From positions 46,744 to 110,743 of the forward strand of contig CAZEES010000001.1 in assembly GCA_964511265.1 (NCBI GenBank): 64,000 bases of DNA, written 5' to 3'. The DNA is from Nitrosopelagicus sp964511265. GTDB taxonomy: Archaea; Thermoproteota; Nitrososphaeria; Nitrososphaerales; Nitrosopumilaceae. Numbering within the stretch: position 1 is the stretch's first letter; each line of letters starts with the position of its first letter. The position numbers and the translations under genes are program-made. Shown piece by piece: positions 1 through 9,016 of this stretch. The notes under the pieces were generated by a model that was not told the origin of the DNA, made no database searches, and saw only the letters and a program-made list of their open reading frames with translations.

Positions 1-1096
1 GTTCTATCTCACTTCTAACATTTGGCGGCAAATCTTCCATTCCATGAGGGGAGAGTGATAAAAACAACAAAGCAGTTCTATCAAACAGTAATCCTCCAGC
101 TCTTGCTTTGTTAATTGTAACTGCCACTGGTTCTGTACATACTGCTCCACCTTGCTGAACTTTACTTTCTTGTAAGCTGTTTAGATAATTTTGAACCTCT
201 TTTTGTGTAGGTAAATTAAGATCATGATTTGAAATACTATGCATGACCATGGCCGTGGAATCCATTCTCTTGTAAATCAAGTCTGTAATATTACTCCCGC
301 CCACTGGGTGAAATGGCCCTGGATGTATATCTGGAAGTACTATTCTGAAATCATCTTGTTTATCGGATGATTGAAATCTCAATTGAGATGTTGACACGGT
401 TGATTCTGTTGCACTCTGTTCAATAATTTTCTCTAATGGGTCTGGATCTTTTCTAGACATTGATGTAACATAGGCTTGAATTAGTTCGTGAGTACTTCTT
501 AATCCCGGTCTTCCTGCCTTGTCTGTAAGATAAGACCATGCTGTGGCTAATCCTAAAAATAATGCTCCAAAAAATATTGCCATTGGGTTTGTAAGTGAAC
601 TAATCCACATTTCCGGTGGAATTAAAACTAGATACATTGCTACTGGCTGAATAAATGCGACAGCCCATGCCTTTTTCAAACTTGCTCCCAAAATTGTTGT
701 GAATATTCCAATTCTAAAACTTACAAATACAATCATTCCCATAGTAACATAAAACAAATCTAATCCATCTTTTTCAAACAATCCCATTGCACCAAATCCT
801 ATTAGTGTACTAACAAAGAATAATCCGTTTCCAAATAATGACACGTGTAATGATTTTGAATATTCTTTATGTTTTGAAAATGTAATGTCTAAAAATTGGG
901 TCCCAACTAATGCTCCTATGACGGCTAATGTTGGAATTAGTAAATCGGTTGATCCTAAATATGTCGATGCTACAAATGCTCCGATTAATCCAGCAATTAC
1001 AATTGATATTGCAAGTGAAATATAATGTGATGATGGATTGATTAGTGATAATGTGTATTTGTCATGTATCTTACTAACATCGTCTTTTTCAGGCAT
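1..1096 (-). CDS. DUF2070 family membrane protein, C-terminal part cut by window edge
   Basis: The frame is open from an ATG at 1096 to the left edge, so the C-terminus is missing. About 365 residues are visible. The N-terminal half has several hydrophobic membrane segments. The second half is soluble and carries the motif PDIHPGPFHPVGGSN around residue 260, typical of the archaeal DUF2070 family, followed by SPHGMED near the edge. The molecular function of the family is not known to me. The start lies 6 bases after the Sec61beta stop, so the two genes are probably co-transcribed. The family call is recognition of the motif; a role near the membrane or translocon is only inferred from the neighbour. 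Confidence 0.8.
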   Translation of the reverse strand, partial: MPEKDDVSKIHDKYTLSLINPSSHYISLAISIVIAGLIGAFVASTYLGSTDLLIPTLAVIGALVGTQFLDITFSKHKEYSKSLHVSLFGNGLFFVSTLIGFGAMGLFEKDGLDLFYVTMGMIVFVSFRIGIFTTILGASLKKAWAVAFIQPVAMYLVLIPPEMWISSLTNPMAIFFGALFLGLATAWSYLTDKAGRPGLRSTHELIQAYVTSMSRKDPDPLEKIIEQSATESTVSTSQLRFQSSDKQDDFRIVLPDIHPGPFHPVGGSNITDLIYKRMDSTAMVMHSISNHDLNLPTQKEVQNYLNSLQESKVQQGGAVCTEPVAVTINKARAGGLLFDRTALLFLSLSPHGMEDLPPNVRSEIE

Positions 1097-1102
1097 TTAT
1101 GA

Positions 1103-1270
1103 TCAAGGAATCAATAGAATGTCTAGTAACCATGAAACCACGATTAGACTAATTGGAATTGAAATCACAATTCTTGGGTCAACTTTAATTCCTTTTGTCT
1201 CATCTTCAAAAAATCTTAAAAGACCTGCACTTGATGCTGGTAGTGCTGCGTTAGTTTTCTTATCTGCCAT
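1103..1270 (-). CDS. secG: Preprotein translocase Sec61beta/SecG subunit
   Basis: This is a 55-residue protein read from the minus strand. The N-terminal half is polar and contains the motif PASSAGLLRFFEDE, followed by GIKVDPRIVI. The C-terminal third is one hydrophobic membrane helix (about residues 34-54). This matches archaeal Sec61beta, the small tail-anchored subunit of the SecYEbeta protein channel. A T-rich TATA-like stretch (CTTTTTATT) lies about 25 bases before the ATG, consistent with a leaderless transcript. It is followed closely by the DUF2070 gene. Confidence 0.92.
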   Translation of the reverse strand: MADKKTNAALPASSAGLLRFFEDETKGIKVDPRIVISIPISLIVVSWLLDILLIP

Positions 1271-1310
1271 GTCTCAAACCGAAAAATTACGAATAAAAAG
1301 TTTTTGACTA

Positions 1311-1628
1311 CTATTTCAACTTGGATATTGTCTCAATCAGTAAATTGATCGATTTTAGCATTTCTTGTTGTTTTTGAGGATCTTTCTCATTTGATAATTC
1401 ATCCGTCACAGTTTGTAGTTTTTCTTGTAATTTTTTAACAGGTGAAACATCCTCTATGTCTTGACTCTGCTTTTCTATTCCTTTATCCGGGGATTTCCCA
1501 CAACTAACACACAATGCATCCCCTTCTTTCATCACTCTGACTCCTTTACAGTAAGGACACGGTTCACTAAGAAGTGTGGCACCATTTAACAACATATCTA
1601 CTGCCTTTTTTGTAATATCTTCTGACAC
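1311..1628 (-). CDS. Sjogren's syndrome/scleroderma autoantigen 1 family zinc-ribbon protein
   Basis: This 105-residue protein carries a CPYC...CVSC zinc ribbon at about residues 24-44, preceded by KAVDMLLNGATLLSEPC. That arrangement is typical of the archaeal UPF0148/autoantigen p27 family. The remainder (about 50-105) is charged and predicted helical, possibly coiled coil. The biochemical role of the family is not established. The gene precedes secG on the same strand with a 40-base gap that holds a TATA-like stretch, so it may be a separate unit. Confidence 0.8.
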   Translation of the reverse strand: MSEDITKKAVDMLLNGATLLSEPCPYCKGVRVMKEGDALCVSCGKSPDKGIEKQSQDIEDVSPVKKLQEKLQTVTDELSNEKDPQKQQEMLKSINLLIETISKLK

Positions 1629-1712
1629 ATTTTTACTTAGTATACAACCTAAAAAATTGTGTTTTCTTCTACTAAGGCTTAATAATATGATAATTCAAAG
1701 CTTTTCGAACTA

Positions 1713-2021
1713 ATGGCGGTAATTTGTAATACTTGTGGACTTCCAGATGATTTATGCGCTTGTGGTGATTTAGACAAAGACAGTTCTCAAATAATTATTC
1801 GTTTAGAGACTAGACGATTCAAGAAAAAAGGAACAATGATTGAAGGGCTCGATCCAAAAATTAACAATTTGGAAAGTGTGGCAAAAGAACTCAAAGGAAA
1901 ATATGCTTGTGGAGGAACTGCAAAAGAAGGATATATTTTCTTACAAGGTGACCATCGAGACACAATTAAAGAAGCACTTGTTAAATTGGGATTTTCTGAA
2001 GATAAAATAGAACTTCATTAG
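1713..2021 (+). CDS. Translation initiation factor aIF1 (SUI1 family)
   Basis: This 102-residue protein has an N-terminal four-Cys cluster (C5, C8, C15, C17; motif CNTCGLP...CACG). A SUI1 domain follows at about residues 25-100, with IRLETRRFKKKGTMIEGLD and the C-terminal loop CGGTAKEGYIFLQGDHR. aIF1 binds the small ribosomal subunit and helps select the start codon. The Cys-rich head followed by SUI1 is the usual archaeal form. The next gene starts 7 bases downstream, suggesting one transcript. Confidence 0.93.
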   Translation: MAVICNTCGLPDDLCACGDLDKDSSQIIIRLETRRFKKKGTMIEGLDPKINNLESVAKELKGKYACGGTAKEGYIFLQGDHRDTIKEALVKLGFSEDKIELH

Positions 2022-2028
2022 AATCATC

Positions 2029-3018
2029 GTGGCTCGTTTAGAAAATATTTTACATGGTGTTGGAATCCCGTTCTCAGCTTTAACATCTGTGATCTTTGGT
2101 CTGATGATTGTCTCATTTCCATTAGGTGCATATGCAGTTTTTAATTCAGATGTTGGTGATGACATTGATTATAGTTTCCCACTAGAAAAATTTGATATTT
2201 TCATTGCAGGTCTAAACATCCAACTTCCCATGGAATATGAAATAGGTGATGTCTTTGTAATTTTTTGGGCAATTTTTATAATATTGTTTGTGATCACATT
2301 CCTAGGTCCTAAAAAAAATTTTATAAAAACAATTGGAGATATTTTATCTAATGAAAAAAATTCCCTCAATGATAATTACATGCTTAACATCATCAAATGG
2401 TTCTCAATACTTGTTCTAATCTCTGCAGTAATAACAATCATCCAAGAAAATTTTGGAATTATAACTGAGCCTCCTGACACTGCAAATGATCTCATATTAT
2501 TCCTACAAATTTCTGTTGCACCAATTACTGAGGAAATTGGATTCCGTTTAGTCCTCATTGGGATTCCTTTATTCCTAATCTATTCGCACAAGTCATCGAT
2601 AAAATTTTTCTTTAAATCACTATGGACTCCATATTCAACTCTTCACATATATGAAAACAAAAAAGCTATTACAATAATTGTCATAGTTGGCATCTTCTTC
2701 GGTGTGGCACATGTGATTTCGGGCGAGCCCTGGACTACGGGAAAAATTTTACAAGCCTCAATTGGCGGAATTATTCTTGGTTGGGTTTATTTTAGATATG
2801 GATTAGCTGCTGCAATAATACTTCATTGGGCTACAAACTATTTCATTTATTCATACCTATTTTTAATATCTGAAATTAATGGAATCTCTGTACAAAATGC
2901 ATCATCGCATTCTATGATTGGAACATTTGAAATAATCTTAATTATATCCGGCATAATATCTGCTGCAATGATACTCTTGAATTACAAAAACTCTCATAAA
3001 CCTATAGTTCAGGAATAA
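2029..3018 (+). CDS. CPBP family intramembrane metalloprotease
   Basis: This 329-residue multi-pass membrane protein starts with GTG at 2029, 7 bases after aIF1. It has the three motifs of the CPBP (CAAX protease/bacteriocin-processing, Rce1-like) family: EEIGFR at 168-173, a conserved His in GVAHVIS (H228), and ILHWATNYF (H266, N270). About eight hydrophobic segments are visible. Members are glutamate/metal-dependent intramembrane proteases; the archaeal substrate is unknown. The gene ends exactly where the convergent cofC gene ends, without overlap. Confidence 0.88.
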   Translation: MARLENILHGVGIPFSALTSVIFGLMIVSFPLGAYAVFNSDVGDDIDYSFPLEKFDIFIAGLNIQLPMEYEIGDVFVIFWAIFIILFVITFLGPKKNFIKTIGDILSNEKNSLNDNYMLNIIKWFSILVLISAVITIIQENFGIITEPPDTANDLILFLQISVAPITEEIGFRLVLIGIPLFLIYSHKSSIKFFFKSLWTPYSTLHIYENKKAITIIVIVGIFFGVAHVISGEPWTTGKILQASIGGIILGWVYFRYGLAAAIILHWATNYFIYSYLFLISEINGISVQNASSHSMIGTFEIILIISGIISAAMILLNYKNSHKPIVQE

Positions 3019-3648
3019 CTACTCGATAATTCTCTGAATTTTCTTACAAAATTCTGGCTTGATGTTTTGTTTTAGTACAAAATCCAAGTCTTCCATACTA
3101 TCTATGTCCAGCATCAATCTGTAAATCAAACCAATTGAAATTTTTACATCGTCATTTTTTGCAGATTCAATCTGAAAACTATAACTTCCTTCATCATATC
3201 TAGGTGTCATAGAGTTTATTGGTGTTCTAAGTAGTGCATTTGTTCCATCAAAGTGTCTTGAAGGTACTATCAATACCGATTTCTCTGAAGAAAAACGTAA
3301 CAAACTCTCAAGATCTTCTGGATAAAAAAATGGAACGTCTAATGGTAGAACTATGGAATGAGTGAATTTATTTTCTAATAGATATTTTTCTGCAAGTCCT
3401 ACTGCATTATTCACACTGGTCTCATCTTCATCTGAAATTTTTTGACAGTCATATTTTCTGATAATATCTGATATTTGATCTTCGTCTGTTACAACAATTG
3501 TCTTATCAATTAATTTTGTTTCTGAAATTGTCTTTATTACTTCTTCAAGTAACAATCTGCATAGTTCTTTTGTTTTTTCTCCTGAGAGCTGTAATCTGGT
3601 TTTAGATTTTTGAAATGTTTTAACAGGAATTATTACTGATGTTTTCAA
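3019..3648 (-). CDS. cofC: 2-phospho-L-lactate guanylyltransferase (coenzyme F420 synthesis)
   Basis: This 209-residue nucleotidyltransferase opens with VIIPVKTFQKSKTRL, the family's nucleotide-binding start, and has a LPLDVPFF motif near residue 100. CofC activates 2-phospholactate (or phosphoenolpyruvate) with GTP for F420 assembly. The start is TTG at 3648, immediately after the cofD stop (TAA then TTG, no gap), which points to translational coupling. Pairing with cofD supports the call strongly. The exact C3 substrate cannot be told from sequence. Confidence 0.9.
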   Translation of the reverse strand: MKTSVIIPVKTFQKSKTRLQLSGEKTKELCRLLLEEVIKTISETKLIDKTIVVTDEDQISDIIRKYDCQKISDEDETSVNNAVGLAEKYLLENKFTHSIVLPLDVPFFYPEDLESLLRFSSEKSVLIVPSRHFDGTNALLRTPINSMTPRYDEGSYSFQIESAKNDDVKISIGLIYRLMLDIDSMEDLDFVLKQNIKPEFCKKIQRIIE

Positions 3649-4569
3649 TTACATCTTCAGTTGTTTTAAAATGAATCCTGCAAGTGCTTCTTCAGCCATT
3701 TTATTTTGCATTTTTATTTTTGTATCTAAGACGCGTATGTCCAAGCCTTCAATTTTTGATGCTTGTGCTTTATCCTTTGTATCAATGATCATTTTTGAGC
3801 ATACATCCGCATAAAATTGTGCTAAACCAAAAACTGAAACCTCAATTCCTGCTGCCTCCATATACTTATCTGCAGGTCCACTGAATGATTTATTCCCAAT
3901 TAGTGGTGATACTGCTACAACTTTCTTTTTATTTTTAGTTAGTTCTTTTCTTACTCCTTTAATTCCCATCATTGGTCCAATGCTTGTCAATGGATTTCCT
4001 GGAGCAATTACCACCAATTCGGCATCTTGAATTGCAGCAATAGCATCTGGATTTGGTCTTGCTTTATCTGCGCCAACGTATTGAATCCCTTCAATTGTAC
4101 CTCTACCTCTATGCTTCACCCAAAATTCTTGTAAATGCAAATCTTCTCCGTTTGCTGTAATTCTAGTCTCAACTGTGTTATCTGTAATTGGAATAACTTT
4201 TGATTCTACTGCAAATTTCTCGCACATCCATTGTGTAATATCTGAAAGATTTTTTCCATTTTTCAACATGTTTGTTCTCATTAGATGTGTTGCAGCATCT
4301 CTATCTCCTACTCTAAACCATGTCTCTTCTCCAAAAACTTCCATTTGTCTTAGAAAATTGTTAGTATCTTTTTTTACTCCCCAGCCTTTCTCTTCATCTA
4401 AAATTCCTGACAATCCATAAATTATTGTGTCAATGTCTGGACAAACATACATTCCATATAGCCAGTAATTGTCACCTACATTGCTGATTACAGTTACTTC
4501 TTGATCATGAGATGCAAAGCCTCTGACCATCTTTATCGAACCAGTGCCTCCTGCCAGTATTGTTATCAT
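3649..4569 (-). CDS. cofD: 2-phospho-L-lactate transferase (coenzyme F420 synthesis)
   Basis: This 306-residue protein begins ITILAGGTGSIKMVRGF, the CofD signature, and contains DRDAATHLMRT and APGNPLTSIGPMM, also conserved in the family. CofD joins the activated phospholactate moiety made by CofC to the deazaflavin Fo, giving F420-0. It is the first gene of a two-gene operon with cofC. F420 is a hydride carrier; ammonia-oxidizing archaea are known to carry F420 genes. Length and motifs are normal. Confidence 0.94.
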   Translation of the reverse strand: MITILAGGTGSIKMVRGFASHDQEVTVISNVGDNYWLYGMYVCPDIDTIIYGLSGILDEEKGWGVKKDTNNFLRQMEVFGEETWFRVGDRDAATHLMRTNMLKNGKNLSDITQWMCEKFAVESKVIPITDNTVETRITANGEDLHLQEFWVKHRGRGTIEGIQYVGADKARPNPDAIAAIQDAELVVIAPGNPLTSIGPMMGIKGVRKELTKNKKKVVAVSPLIGNKSFSGPADKYMEAAGIEVSVFGLAQFYADVCSKMIIDTKDKAQASKIEGLDIRVLDTKIKMQNKMAEEALAGFILKQLKM

Positions 4570-4681
4570 AAATTATTATACCGAAAACCAGACAACGATG
4601 GCTACATATTACTTTTTCAAAATGATCGATAAATACCATCAAATAAGTTAGGTTTATTATTAAGACCCGAAAAATCGCTAC

Positions 4682-5968
4682 GTGTCTCGTGCAGGAATCA
4701 TCATAGCATCACTTACTGTAATTATGATAGCATCTACTGTAGCCCCTGCTTTTGCAGCACAAATGGAATTTAGAACTTGGGTTACATCCGGCTCAGTTGA
4801 TGAAGTAGAAATCAAATTCCAAAGAACTGTCATTCTCAATTATGATGAGGGTGGAATGCTTGCTGATGATCTTAGAGGTCAGAAATTTGCTAAAACCTTC
4901 ACTGTAACTTCTGCTGATCCAGGAATAAATGAATTGCGTGACAGAATTAATTATCAATTATCCCAATTAGACAGCTCAGCTACTGTCACTGATGTCCAAA
5001 TTGACTATGATACTAAACTAACTGGTCGTGGACTAAACACATCTGTTGACTACAAAATAATCCTTTCAATGCAAATTACAAATCACGTACTTCGTGAGTC
5101 ATCTTCTGGAAACTCTGGTCTAGTTGATATGAACTGGAGAGGAATAATGGTTCCGGGCGAAGTAACTGTAAATGCTAAAGGCATAGATCATGAAATTAAC
5201 TTACCAATCTCATTTATTGCTGATACTGCCCCCGCACTGCATTCTGCAATTATGGGAACTGAGGCCGAGGCACTGTTGAACACTCCACTCATGGATGCTA
5301 GTGGAATTAAAGGACAACCATTAGGTAACTGGCACTTCTTATTTGATCCAACTGGAATTAATGTAGATGCTTCAACATATGGATTGTCTGAAGAATTAGC
5401 AGGAACTGTTTGGTCATCTTACACAATGGGTGAAAGTAGCATTAGAGAAGGAATCCAAACTGAAAAAGAACATGAAGCATCTTTTACAACTGATAAAACT
5501 TATGACTTGAGGACAATTGAATCTGCAGACTCTGCAAATATTTTCTTTGCAGGCTTTGCTAACATTGATGTTTTAGATAACACCGAAGTTGTTGGTGTAT
5601 ATCCAGAAGCTCCTGAAGGCTTTGCAACAACATCCACTGGTGAATTCCCAGTAATGATCATTTATGGAATGGCTGGAATGGCAGCTGTTGCAGGAGTTGC
5701 AGTCTTTGTTGTAAGTGAAAAGAAACGTAAAGGTGAGATTGCACATGGTGGTCAACAAACAGGTATTGATCCTTCACACCTAAGAGGTGTTGATACCAGC
5801 ACTGGCTCTGGTGGTTACAAGACTAACAGAGGTGAAGCACATCTCAAAACTGATGATTATCAACAACACAGAAGTGTTTACGATGAACCACAAGTTGAAG
5901 AAAAGAAAGATGACACAAGTCCATCAAGTACTAAAGGTTCCATGCCAAAAGGTTGGAAACCAGAATAA
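4682..5968 (+). CDS. Secreted, C-terminally membrane-anchored protein of unknown function
   Basis: This 428-residue protein starts with GTG at 4682. Residues 1-25 form a signal peptide ending ...APAFA. Residues 26-320 are a polar extracellular region with no motif I recognise. One membrane helix follows at about 325-345 (rich in Gly, Ala, Val and Met), then KKRK as a stop-transfer signal. A charged cytoplasmic tail of about 80 residues ends MPKGWKPE. The layout suggests a type I surface protein with an inside tail. A TATA-like stretch lies in 4620-4680. It is monocistronic: the RNase P RNA gene faces it downstream, starting 2 bases after the stop. Confidence 0.75.
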   Translation: MSRAGIIIASLTVIMIASTVAPAFAAQMEFRTWVTSGSVDEVEIKFQRTVILNYDEGGMLADDLRGQKFAKTFTVTSADPGINELRDRINYQLSQLDSSATVTDVQIDYDTKLTGRGLNTSVDYKIILSMQITNHVLRESSSGNSGLVDMNWRGIMVPGEVTVNAKGIDHEINLPISFIADTAPALHSAIMGTEAEALLNTPLMDASGIKGQPLGNWHFLFDPTGINVDASTYGLSEELAGTVWSSYTMGESSIREGIQTEKEHEASFTTDKTYDLRTIESADSANIFFAGFANIDVLDNTEVVGVYPEAPEGFATTSTGEFPVMIIYGMAGMAAVAGVAVFVVSEKKRKGEIAHGGQQTGIDPSHLRGVDTSTGSGGYKTNRGEAHLKTDDYQQHRSVYDEPQVEEKKDDTSPSSTKGSMPKGWKPE

Positions 5969-5970
5969 TA

Positions 5971-6256
5971 GTGCGTGCTGGCCGTAACCCTCTTTCTGTT
6001 TTACACATTATTCCGCTTTGCAGCCTACCTGAACCAGATGCAGAATTCTATAGTTCTGTTTGGCTTTGCTCCTTGTGGGTCAGATTTCTCATTCTCTTTT
6101 CTTGGAAACCTCAGATTTTGTCCTCATCGTACACTCCAAGCGAGATTTTTTTCTGCTCTGTTGCCAACCATCTCTGATTGCCCATCTCCGGACCACAATT
6201 TCTGCAAGGAGAGAGGAGTTTCCTCTGTCGTAACAGCACTGTGCACCAGCTCGCAC
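5971..6256 (-). ncRNA. rnpB: RNase P RNA
   Basis: Read on the minus strand, this stretch has the hallmarks of archaeal RNase P RNA, the catalytic RNA that trims tRNA 5' ends. The ends pair in an 11-base helix (GTGCGAGCTGG at 6256-6246 with CCAGCACGCAC at 5981-5971, one A-A mismatch). CR-I appears as ACAGAGGAAACTCC and CR-V as ACAGAAAGAGGGTTA. P4 forms as AAC-U-CCUCU (6220-6212) with AGAGG-GUU (5993-5986), keeping the bulged U. The third P4 pair is C-G instead of the usual G-C, changed on both sides. The stretch has no convincing protein reading frame. Ends are set by the terminal helix and may be a few bases off. Confidence 0.88.
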
Positions 6257-6315
6257 TTGTAACTTTGGAAAAACCACTACAGTTATTTCAAGTTTTTGCA
6301 AGTGAGTACGCCTCA

Positions 6316-6323
6316 TTTATTTA
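6316..6323 (+). promoter_or_regulatory. TATA-like box for nadX
   Basis: TTTATTTA lies 24-31 bases before the ATG at 6347. This spacing fits a leaderless transcript and supports the downstream ATG rather than the TTG at 6296 as the nadX start. Confidence 0.5.
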
Positions 6324-6346
6324 TCATCTTATTAGAAAAAATTGGT

Positions 6347-7165
6347 ATGAAACGAATAGGATTACTTGGTTGTGGCTCAATTGGTAGTCAAATTGCAATA
6401 GCAATTGATACTGGCAAGATCCCTGCACAATTAACTCACATCTACGATGAGAATAGGAAAAAATCGGAATCTCTCATTAGTAAATTACAACAAAAACCTG
6501 AAATTGTTGAAAACGCTCATTTGTTATCTTCAAATCCTTTGGACCTTGTAATTGAAGCTGCATCACAAGAAGCTGTAAATGATAATGCATTAAGCATATT
6601 ACAAAATAGAAAAGACTTGCTCATTATGAGCAGCGGTGCTCTTTTAGATGAATCTGTCTTTGAAATAATCTCTGATGCCTGTAAAGAATTTAAAAAAACA
6701 GTTTATCTTCCATCTGGTGCAATTTCTGGAATTGATGCACTGAAATCTGTGAAAAACGAATTGGATTCTGTAGTGTTAACTACTACAAAACATCCTGACT
6801 CTCTTAGAGGTGCACCCTTTTTTGAACATTTTAAACAAAATCTTGATGAAATCAAAGAACCTTCTACAATATTTGAGGGTACTGCAAGTGAAGCTGTTAG
6901 ATTATTCCCAAAAAATGTTAACGTCTCTGCTCTTCTGAGTCTTGTTGGGTTAGGTAGCCATGAAACAATTGTGAAACTTATTGCGGATCCTAGCACTAGT
7001 AAAAATACACATGTGATTGTTGCTAGTGGAAAATTTGGTAAACTAACAACAACTATCGAAAATGTACCTGATGAAAATAATCCTCGAACTAGTAGACTTG
7101 CAATCTTATCTGCAATAGAGACAATTCGGTCAATATGTACTGATGAAATAAAAATCGGTACTTGA
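6347..7165 (+). CDS. nadX: L-aspartate dehydrogenase (NAD synthesis)
   Basis: This 272-residue enzyme starts MKRIGLLGCGSIGSQIA, a Rossmann dinucleotide-binding motif. It has the family stretch LPSGAISGIDALKSV in the middle and a C-terminal catalytic domain. It oxidises aspartate to iminoaspartate with NAD(P), replacing the flavin enzyme NadB. The frame stays open upstream to a TTG at 6296, but the TATA box position and the homologous start favour ATG 6347. nadA follows 90 bases later and nadC is next, so all three steps to nicotinate mononucleotide are together. Confidence 0.9.
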   Translation: MKRIGLLGCGSIGSQIAIAIDTGKIPAQLTHIYDENRKKSESLISKLQQKPEIVENAHLLSSNPLDLVIEAASQEAVNDNALSILQNRKDLLIMSSGALLDESVFEIISDACKEFKKTVYLPSGAISGIDALKSVKNELDSVVLTTTKHPDSLRGAPFFEHFKQNLDEIKEPSTIFEGTASEAVRLFPKNVNVSALLSLVGLGSHETIVKLIADPSTSKNTHVIVASGKFGKLTTTIENVPDENNPRTSRLAILSAIETIRSICTDEIKIGT

Positions 7166-7255
7166 TTTGGCAAAAATTACCACAAAAATGAATTTCGGAG
7201 TATATTTCTAGTAAAAAAATAAGACTTTAAATGATTCCCGAGATGAGGTTTTCGG

Positions 7256-8191
7256 ATGTTAAAAGATAAGATTGAAGATTTGAAAAAAGAAAAGGATGTC
7301 GTTATCCTTGCACATAATTATCAAATACCTGAAGTACAAGACATAGCTGATTTTGTGGGTGATTCATTGGGTCTTGCACGTCAAGCTGCAAAAACCCCTC
7401 ATAAGACAATCCTGTTCTGTGGCGTTCATTTTATGGCTGAAACTGCTGCTATAATCAGCCCTGAGAAAAAAGTTCTCATTCCAGATGTCGCTGCAGGTTG
7501 CTCTCTATCTGATTCAATAACTCCTGAACAATTAAAAAAATGGAAACAAGAACATCCAAATGCAATTGCAGTTGGTTATGTAAATACGACTGCTGAAATA
7601 AAATCTGAATTAGATTACTGTTGTACCTCATCAAATGCTGTAAATGTCGTAAAAGCGATTCCTGATGATAAAGAAATTTTATTCTTACCTGATATGTTCT
7701 TAGGCTCTTATGTGGCAAAGATGACTGGTAGAAGAAATATGTTAATTTGGGCAGGAGAATGCCACGTACATGCTGGAATTACTCCTGAAGATGTAAAAGA
7801 AAAACTAAATTTACTCACTCACGCAGAATTTCTAATTCATCCTGAGTGTAGTTGCACTACTCCTATGATGTATGACGTTGCAAATGGCAGTTACAACTCA
7901 AACCAGGTCCAAATACTATCTACTGAGGGAATGATGAATCATGTCAAAAACTCAAAGTCTAATGAATTTGTTGTTGCAACAGAAACTGGCATTTTATATC
8001 GAATGAAACAACAAAATCCTACCAAAAAATTCATCCCTGCATCAGAAACTGCAGAATGTGAATATATGAAAATGATCACATTAGACAAAGTTTACAATTC
8101 TCTATTAAACGAAACAACTGTTGTTACTGTGCCAAAAGAAACTGCAGATAAAGCAAGACTTGCAATTGAAAGAATGCTTGAAATAAGTTAA
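7256..8191 (+). CDS. nadA: Quinolinate synthase
   Basis: This 311-residue enzyme condenses iminoaspartate with dihydroxyacetone phosphate to quinolinate, using a [4Fe-4S] cluster. The three cluster cysteines expected from the family are visible: C82 in AAGCSLSD, C169 in GECHVH and C268 in ETAECEYM. The start region VVILAHNYQ and the HPECSCTT stretch are also characteristic. It has its own promoter gap of 90 bases after nadX, but clearly belongs to the same pathway. Its 3' end overlaps the convergent nadC end by 4 bases. Confidence 0.95.
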   Translation: MLKDKIEDLKKEKDVVILAHNYQIPEVQDIADFVGDSLGLARQAAKTPHKTILFCGVHFMAETAAIISPEKKVLIPDVAAGCSLSDSITPEQLKKWKQEHPNAIAVGYVNTTAEIKSELDYCCTSSNAVNVVKAIPDDKEILFLPDMFLGSYVAKMTGRRNMLIWAGECHVHAGITPEDVKEKLNLLTHAEFLIHPECSCTTPMMYDVANGSYNSNQVQILSTEGMMNHVKNSKSNEFVVATETGILYRMKQQNPTKKFIPASETAECEYMKMITLDKVYNSLLNETTVVTVPKETADKARLAIERMLEIS

Positions 8192-9015
8192 GAAATTTCC
8201 AAGCTTAAATCTATACCATCTACTGAATTTGTGATACTTCCAACAGAAATCATATCTACATCTGTTCTGGCATATCTTGCTATATTTTTTGAATTTATTC
8301 TCCCTGATGCTTCTAGAATGACTTTGTTTCTTAATTTTAATTCAGTTAATTTCTTAATTGTTTTTTTAATTCTGTCTGGAGAAAAATTATCAAGCATTAT
8401 TATGTCTGCACCTAATTCTGCACACAAGACTGCATCTTTTTGTGATTCAACCTCAATCTCAATTTTACCTCCTGTCTTCTTTGCTTTTTTCAAAACATCT
8501 TCGATAGACTCTCCCACCGCCAAATGATTGTCCTTTATCATGATCATCTCATTGAGAGTCATCCTATGTTTTTCCCCTCCCCCAATTTTTACTGCTTCTT
8601 TATCAAAAAATCTTAAACCCGGTGCTGTTTTTCTTGTAGCAAAAACTTTCGATTTCGAGCCTACTGATTTAATCTGTTTTTTTAGATTGTTTGTTTGTGT
8701 TGCAATCCCACACATTCTTGAAAGAAGATTAAGTACGGTTCTTTCACATGCCAAAACATCCCCTACGTTACCATTTATTTCCAAAATTGTTTGGTTTGCT
8801 TTTGCCACCATCCCATCTTTTTTCCAAATTCGCGTTCTACATTTCTTTAATGAAAAAATATCTTTTGCAAATTTTGCACCTGCAACAATTGTTTCTTCTC
8901 TTGTGATTATTTTTGCATGAATTCTTTTCTTTTGTAATAATTTACTTGTAATGTCGCCATTTCCGACATCTTCATCTAAAAATCGTTTTAATTCTCTTTT
9001 TGGAGAATATGTCAA
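8188..9015 (-). CDS. nadC: Nicotinate-nucleotide pyrophosphorylase (carboxylating)
   Basis: This 275-residue quinolinate phosphoribosyltransferase converts quinolinate and PRPP to nicotinate mononucleotide. Family motifs are clear: ATRKTAPGLR, GGGEKHRMTL and IMIKDNH in the middle, and DIIMLDNFSP toward the C-terminus. It lies convergent to nadA with a 4-base overlap. On its own strand it directly follows the Spt4 gene with a 1-base gap, so it is read together with two RNA polymerase genes. Confidence 0.95.
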   Translation of the reverse strand: MTYSPKRELKRFLDEDVGNGDITSKLLQKKRIHAKIITREETIVAGAKFAKDIFSLKKCRTRIWKKDGMVAKANQTILEINGNVGDVLACERTVLNLLSRMCGIATQTNNLKKQIKSVGSKSKVFATRKTAPGLRFFDKEAVKIGGGEKHRMTLNEMIMIKDNHLAVGESIEDVLKKAKKTGGKIEIEVESQKDAVLCAELGADIIMLDNFSPDRIKKTIKKLTELKLRNKVILEASGRINSKNIARYARTDVDMISVGSITNSVDGIDLSLEIS

Positions 9016-9016
9016 C

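Noticed and set aside
5953..6316. Several overlapping reading frames of 60-95 codons on both strands
   Set aside because: They cover the RNase P RNA, whose helices and conserved regions explain the sequence. The translations are Cys/Ser-rich and unlike proteins.
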